Shown here in pieces: positions 61,026 to 64,000 of a stretch of 64,000 nucleotides of DNA. Under the pieces are notes generated by a model. That model was not told where the DNA came from. It was given only the letters and a program-made list of their open reading frames with translations, and did not search any database. The stretch spans positions 285,658 through 349,657 of the forward strand of contig NZ_JAKNTA010000005.1 in assembly GCF_022288725.1 (NCBI RefSeq), given 5' to 3'. Position numbers and translations under genes: made by a program. The stretch's first letter is position 1, and the number at the start of each line of letters is the position of its first letter. This DNA comes from Kitasatospora sp. A2-31 (GTDB lineage Bacteria > Actinomycetota > Actinomycetes > Streptomycetales > Streptomycetaceae).

Positions 61026-62132
61026 GTGGCACCCGTGGCACCCGCGACCTCCGCCGCTGCCGCCACCGCCGACGGGCGGCGGCGCCGGACGCGCACCCTG
61101 CGCGCCGGCCCGCTCGCCGCGCTGCTCGGGCTCGCCCTGCTCGCCGCGCTCACCGCGGCCGTCTCGCTCGGCTCGGTGGACGTCCCGCCCGGCGAGGTCT
61201 GGTCGGTGGTCGCCCACCGGCTCACCGGGCGCACCCCCGGGCCCGGTACCCGCGACCTCATCGTCTGGCACCTGCGTGTCCCGCGCGCCCTGCTCGCCGC
61301 GACGGTCGGGGCCGGGCTCGGGCTCGTCGGCACCGCCGTCCAGGCCCTGGTCCGCAACCCGCTCGCCGACCCCTACCTGCTCGGGATCTCCTCCGGCGCC
61401 TCGCTCGGGGCGGTCGCGGTGATCGTCCTCGGCGGCGGGCTCGGTCTGGAGGCGGCCTTCGGCGGTGCGCTCGGGTTGACCGTCTCGCTGGCCGCCTTCC
61501 TCGGCGCGCTCGGCGCGTTCAGCCTGGTCTGGGTGCTGGCCCGGCGCGGCGGCGGGTTCTCACCGCTGCGCCTGGTCCTGGCCGGCATCGGCATCGGGCA
61601 GTTCCTCGCCGGGTTCACCAGCTACCTCGTCCTGCAGACCGGGGACGAGCAGCGCACCAGAGGTGTGCTGTTCTGGTTGATGGGCAGCCTCGGCGGCGCT
61701 GTCTGGAGCCAGCTCGCCGTCCCCGCGGCCGCCGTGGCGCTCGGCCTGGCGCTGCTCCTGGCCCGCGCCCGGGGACTGAACGCGCTCCTGATGGGCGACG
61801 AGACGGCGGCCGGGCTCGGCGTCGACGTCACCCGGCTGCGCCGCGAGGTCTTCGCCGTCACCAGCGTGCTGACCGGCGTGCTCGTCGCCGTCTCCGGTGC
61901 GATCGGCTTCGTCGGGCTGATGGTGCCGCACGTCTGCCGGCTGCTCGTCGGCGGCGACCACCGCCGGCTGCTGCCGCTGTCGGCCCTCACCGGGGCGGTA
62001 CTCCTGGTGGTGGTCGACACCGCCGCCCGCACCGCGCTGGACACCCAGGAGCTGCCGATCGGCGTGGTCACCGCCGTGCTCGGCGCGCCCACCCTGCTCT
62101 ACCTGCTGGACCGACGACTGGAGCGGAATTGA
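61026..62132 (+). CDS. FecCD/BtuC-type ABC permease
   Basis: A 368-residue permease with about ten helices. Family segments are RVPRALLAATVGAGLGLVG, VRNPLADPYLLGISSGASLG, SGAIGFVGLMVPHVCRLL and the terminal QELPIGVVTAVLGAPTLLYLL. It forms a homodimer channel, unlike the fused permease at 26068. The start GTG is 4 bp after the upstream stop. The stop overlaps the TTG start of the ATPase gene (TTGA). Confidence 0.93.
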   Translation: MAPVAPATSAAAATADGRRRRTRTLRAGPLAALLGLALLAALTAAVSLGSVDVPPGEVWSVVAHRLTGRTPGPGTRDLIVWHLRVPRALLAATVGAGLGLVGTAVQALVRNPLADPYLLGISSGASLGAVAVIVLGGGLGLEAAFGGALGLTVSLAAFLGALGAFSLVWVLARRGGGFSPLRLVLAGIGIGQFLAGFTSYLVLQTGDEQRTRGVLFWLMGSLGGAVWSQLAVPAAAVALGLALLLARARGLNALLMGDETAAGLGVDVTRLRREVFAVTSVLTGVLVAVSGAIGFVGLMVPHVCRLLVGGDHRRLLPLSALTGAVLLVVVDTAARTALDTQELPIGVVTAVLGAPTLLYLLDRRLERN

Positions 62133-62950
62133 GGATCGCGGTCGAGGACCTGACCGTCACGCTGGCCGGGCGGGCGGTGGTGGCCGGCGTCCACCTGGTC
62201 GCCAAGGAGGGCGAGATCGCCGGGCTGGTCGGACCCAACGGCAGCGGCAAGTCCAGCCTGCTGCGCACCGTCTACCGGCACCTGAGGCCCAGCGGCGGGC
62301 GGGTCCTGCTGGCCGGCCGGGAGCTGTCCGACCTCACCCCCGCCCAGTCCGCCCGGCACATCGCCGCGCTGCCCCAGGAGCGCGGCGGCGACTTCGAGTT
62401 GACCGTCCGCGAGGTGGTCGCGATGGGCCGCACCCCGTACAAGCGGGCCTTCGCGGCGGACGACGCCGAGGACCGCCGGGTGGTCGCCGAGGCGCTGGGC
62501 CGGGTCGGGATGGCCGCGGCGTCGGCCCGCCGGTTCGCCCAGCTCTCCGGGGGCGAGCGCCAACGCGTGCTGCTGGCGCGGGCCTTGGCCCAGCAGCCGG
62601 ACGTCCTGGTGCTGGACGAGCCGACCAACCACCTGGACGTGCGGCACCAGGTGGAGCTGCTCGCCCTGTTGCGCGAGCAGCGCCGCACCACGCTGGTCGC
62701 CCTGCACGACCTCAACGCCGCCGCCTCCGTCTGCGACCGGTTGCACGTCCTGCACCGCGGGGCCCTGGTGGCCTCGGGGGAGCCGCGCGACGTGCTGACC
62801 CCCGAGCTGCTGGCGGAGGTGTTCGGCGTGCGGGCGGCGGTGGTCGACCATCCGCTCACCGGAGACCCGTTGATCGCCTTCGACCACCGCACGCCCGCCC
62901 CCGGTCCCGCCCCCGCCCCCATGGCGGCGGAAGCGGGACCGGAGGCGTAA
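62129..62950 (+). CDS. Metal-chelate ABC transporter ATPase
   Basis: A 273-residue ATPase with Walker A GPNGSGKSS near residue 34, signature LSGGERQR, Walker B VLVLDEPTNHLD and H-loop ALHDL. The post-Q-loop segment AMGRTPYKRAF is typical of BtuD/FhuC relatives. The TTG start overlaps the permease stop by 4 bases. A Pro/Ala tail ends 8 bp from the convergent isonitrile synthase gene. Confidence 0.92.
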   Translation: MRIAVEDLTVTLAGRAVVAGVHLVAKEGEIAGLVGPNGSGKSSLLRTVYRHLRPSGGRVLLAGRELSDLTPAQSARHIAALPQERGGDFELTVREVVAMGRTPYKRAFAADDAEDRRVVAEALGRVGMAAASARRFAQLSGGERQRVLLARALAQQPDVLVLDEPTNHLDVRHQVELLALLREQRRTTLVALHDLNAAASVCDRLHVLHRGALVASGEPRDVLTPELLAEVFGVRAAVVDHPLTGDPLIAFDHRTPAPGPAPAPMAAEAGPEA

Positions 62951-62958
62951 CAGGAGCC

Positions 62959-64000
62959 TCAGCAGGTTTCGTAGTGGCTGGGCCGGCCGTCCCGCTCGAC
63001 CAGGCGGCCGACCTTCGCGGCGTCCTCGCTGCGGAGCAACTCGCAACGGCCGTCCGGTCGGTGGAGCACCGAGGAGTGCCACGGCGTCGTCCAGACGTCG
63101 GCGGCCTCCAGCAGCCGGATGCCGAACTTCAGCACACCCGCCTTCTGCGGGTGGATGGAGAGCCGGACGGAGCGCGGGTGGTGTTCGGCGATGAGGTCGC
63201 CCCAGGCGCGGCTGCGCTGGATCACGGCGTAGGCGCGCCGGCGGCACTCGCGCTGGAGGGCGGACCTGGTGCCGGTGAAGCCGACGGTGTCCTCGGTGAG
63301 GAAGCGGGTGATGCCGCGGTAGAGGCGCAGCGTCTCCTCGTCGACCAGCACCTGCGCGCGCAACTCCTCGGCGGAGGGCGCGTACCGGGCGTGCACCCGG
63401 GCGCGCTTCTCGTCGTGGGGCAGGTCGCCGAGGACGGCCCGCAGGTCGAAGGTGGCGAGGTGGGTCAGGCCCTCCCGCTCGATCATCGCGGTCAGCTCGT
63501 CCGCGTACTGGTCGATGTGGTCGTCGGGGACGTGGATGAGGTCGCCGAAGACGTGGCCGTCGGAGCAGATCAGCATCTGCGCGCCGGGTGGGTAGAGCGC
63601 GCCGATCGCCTCGCAGAGCCCGTTGAGGAAGGAGAGGGAGAGGCGTTCGCCCTCGTCGGGGAGGTGGCCGAGGACCTTGGCCGGGTTGGGCGACTTGCAG
63701 GGGAAGCCGGGCAGGGTGAAGCTGACCGGGTCGCCCGCGGTGACGAAGTCGGCCAACTGCGCCAGCTGGAGGGGGAAGTCGGCGGCGGTGGCCGGCAGCT
63801 CCGGATCGGAGGCCCGGCGGTGCGGCAGCAGGAGGTCGATGATCCCGGCGGCGATCCGGGCGGCTTCCCGCGGGTCGGTGACGGCGCGCTCGGCCGGGGC
63901 CGGAGCCGCGTTCGCTCTGCCGGCGGCCGGCGCGGAGGGCATGCCGGCGGCCGGCGCGACGGGTGCCCCGGCGGACTGCGAGGCGGACTGCGAGGCGGAC
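62959..64000 (-). CDS. Isonitrile synthase (PvcA/IsnA, DIT1 family), 5' end probably beyond the window
   Basis: At least 327 residues from ATG 63942. The frame stays open to the right edge with an SASQSA repeat and there is no ribosome site at 63942, so the true start may lie outside. The enzyme family converts the amino group of Tyr or Trp to an isonitrile using ribulose 5-phosphate. Family segments seen are SFTLPGFPCKSPNPAKVLG, PDEGERLSLSFLNGLC, PPGAQMLICSDGHVFGDL and SIHPQKAGVLKFG. It converges on the metal-chelate importer with an 8-bp gap, suggesting that an isonitrile metal ligand is made and taken up here. Partner genes, such as an Fe(II)/2-oxoglutarate oxygenase, would lie to the right. 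Confidence 0.88.
   Translation of the reverse strand, partial: SASQSASQSAGAPVAPAAGMPSAPAAGRANAAPAPAERAVTDPREAARIAAGIIDLLLPHRRASDPELPATAADFPLQLAQLADFVTAGDPVSFTLPGFPCKSPNPAKVLGHLPDEGERLSLSFLNGLCEAIGALYPPGAQMLICSDGHVFGDLIHVPDDHIDQYADELTAMIEREGLTHLATFDLRAVLGDLPHDEKRARVHARYAPSAEELRAQVLVDEETLRLYRGITRFLTEDTVGFTGTRSALQRECRRRAYAVIQRSRAWGDLIAEHHPRSVRLSIHPQKAGVLKFGIRLLEAADVWTTPWHSSVLHRPDGRCELLRSEDAAKVGRLVERDGRPSHYETC

Overview
The window looks like the chromosome of a Streptomycetaceae actinomycete (Streptomyces or Kitasatospora). GC is very high throughout, and G/C at third codon positions makes most antisense frames open. Three sites resemble the DmdR1/IdeR iron box. There is a complete cvnABCD conservon and a SapB (RamS/AmfS)-type class III lanthipeptide locus. 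Species cannot be fixed from the sequence alone.

Region 1 (1-17.4 kb) is a catecholate siderophore locus. The end of an MFS exporter gene with two perfect 16-bp operator palindromes lies at the left edge. It is followed by an iron box and a dhbA-dhbC-dhbE-dhbB-ArCP operon that makes and activates 2,3-dihydroxybenzoate (DHB). The operon ends with an odd, half-length adenylation-like protein. A convergent M20 amidohydrolase shares a second iron box with a 2429-residue NRPS (C-A-T-C-A-T-TE). By eye, its A-domain codes suggest a basic amino acid and then threonine, which predicts a trilactone of the griseobactin type (DHB-Arg-Thr). MbtH and an MFS exporter follow.

Region 2 (17.4-23.3 kb) holds a lanKC-lanS-ABC exporter locus. 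The 45-residue precursor has two S-x2-S-x3-C motifs. Just after the exporter lies a short fragment resembling the C-terminal part of glutamyl-tRNA reductase.

Region 3 (23.3-31.6 kb) has a GNAT protein, a small orphan, and the ferri-siderophore uptake and release genes. These are a Fes-like esterase and a fused double permease on the minus strand, with a binding lipoprotein and ATPase on the plus strand. They diverge from a third iron box. A sugar dehydrogenase lipoprotein follows.

Region 4 (31.8-45.1 kb) is the most interesting part. Four tightly coupled genes encode a DUF4132 protein, a giant protein fused in frame to a MoxR AAA+ ATPase, a DUF5682-vWA fusion, and a SWIM zinc-finger protein. 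The set matches the poorly understood E. coli yehI/yehL/yehM/yehP/yehQ neighbourhood, here compacted by two fusions.

Region 5 (45.2-59 kb) holds a MarR regulator, the conservon, an acyl-CoA dehydrogenase, a GAF/PAS protein, a lipase-maturation-factor-like membrane protein, an acidic low-complexity protein with a helicase-type tail, and a lytic transglycosylase lipoprotein. Several very strong hairpins separate these units.

Region 6 (58.9-64 kb) is a second metallophore uptake system: a helical-backbone metal receptor, then binding lipoprotein, permease and ATPase. It abuts an isonitrile synthase (PvcA/DIT1 family) that runs off the right edge. No iron box was seen here, so the ligand may be an isonitrile chelator or a cobalamin-like compound under different control.
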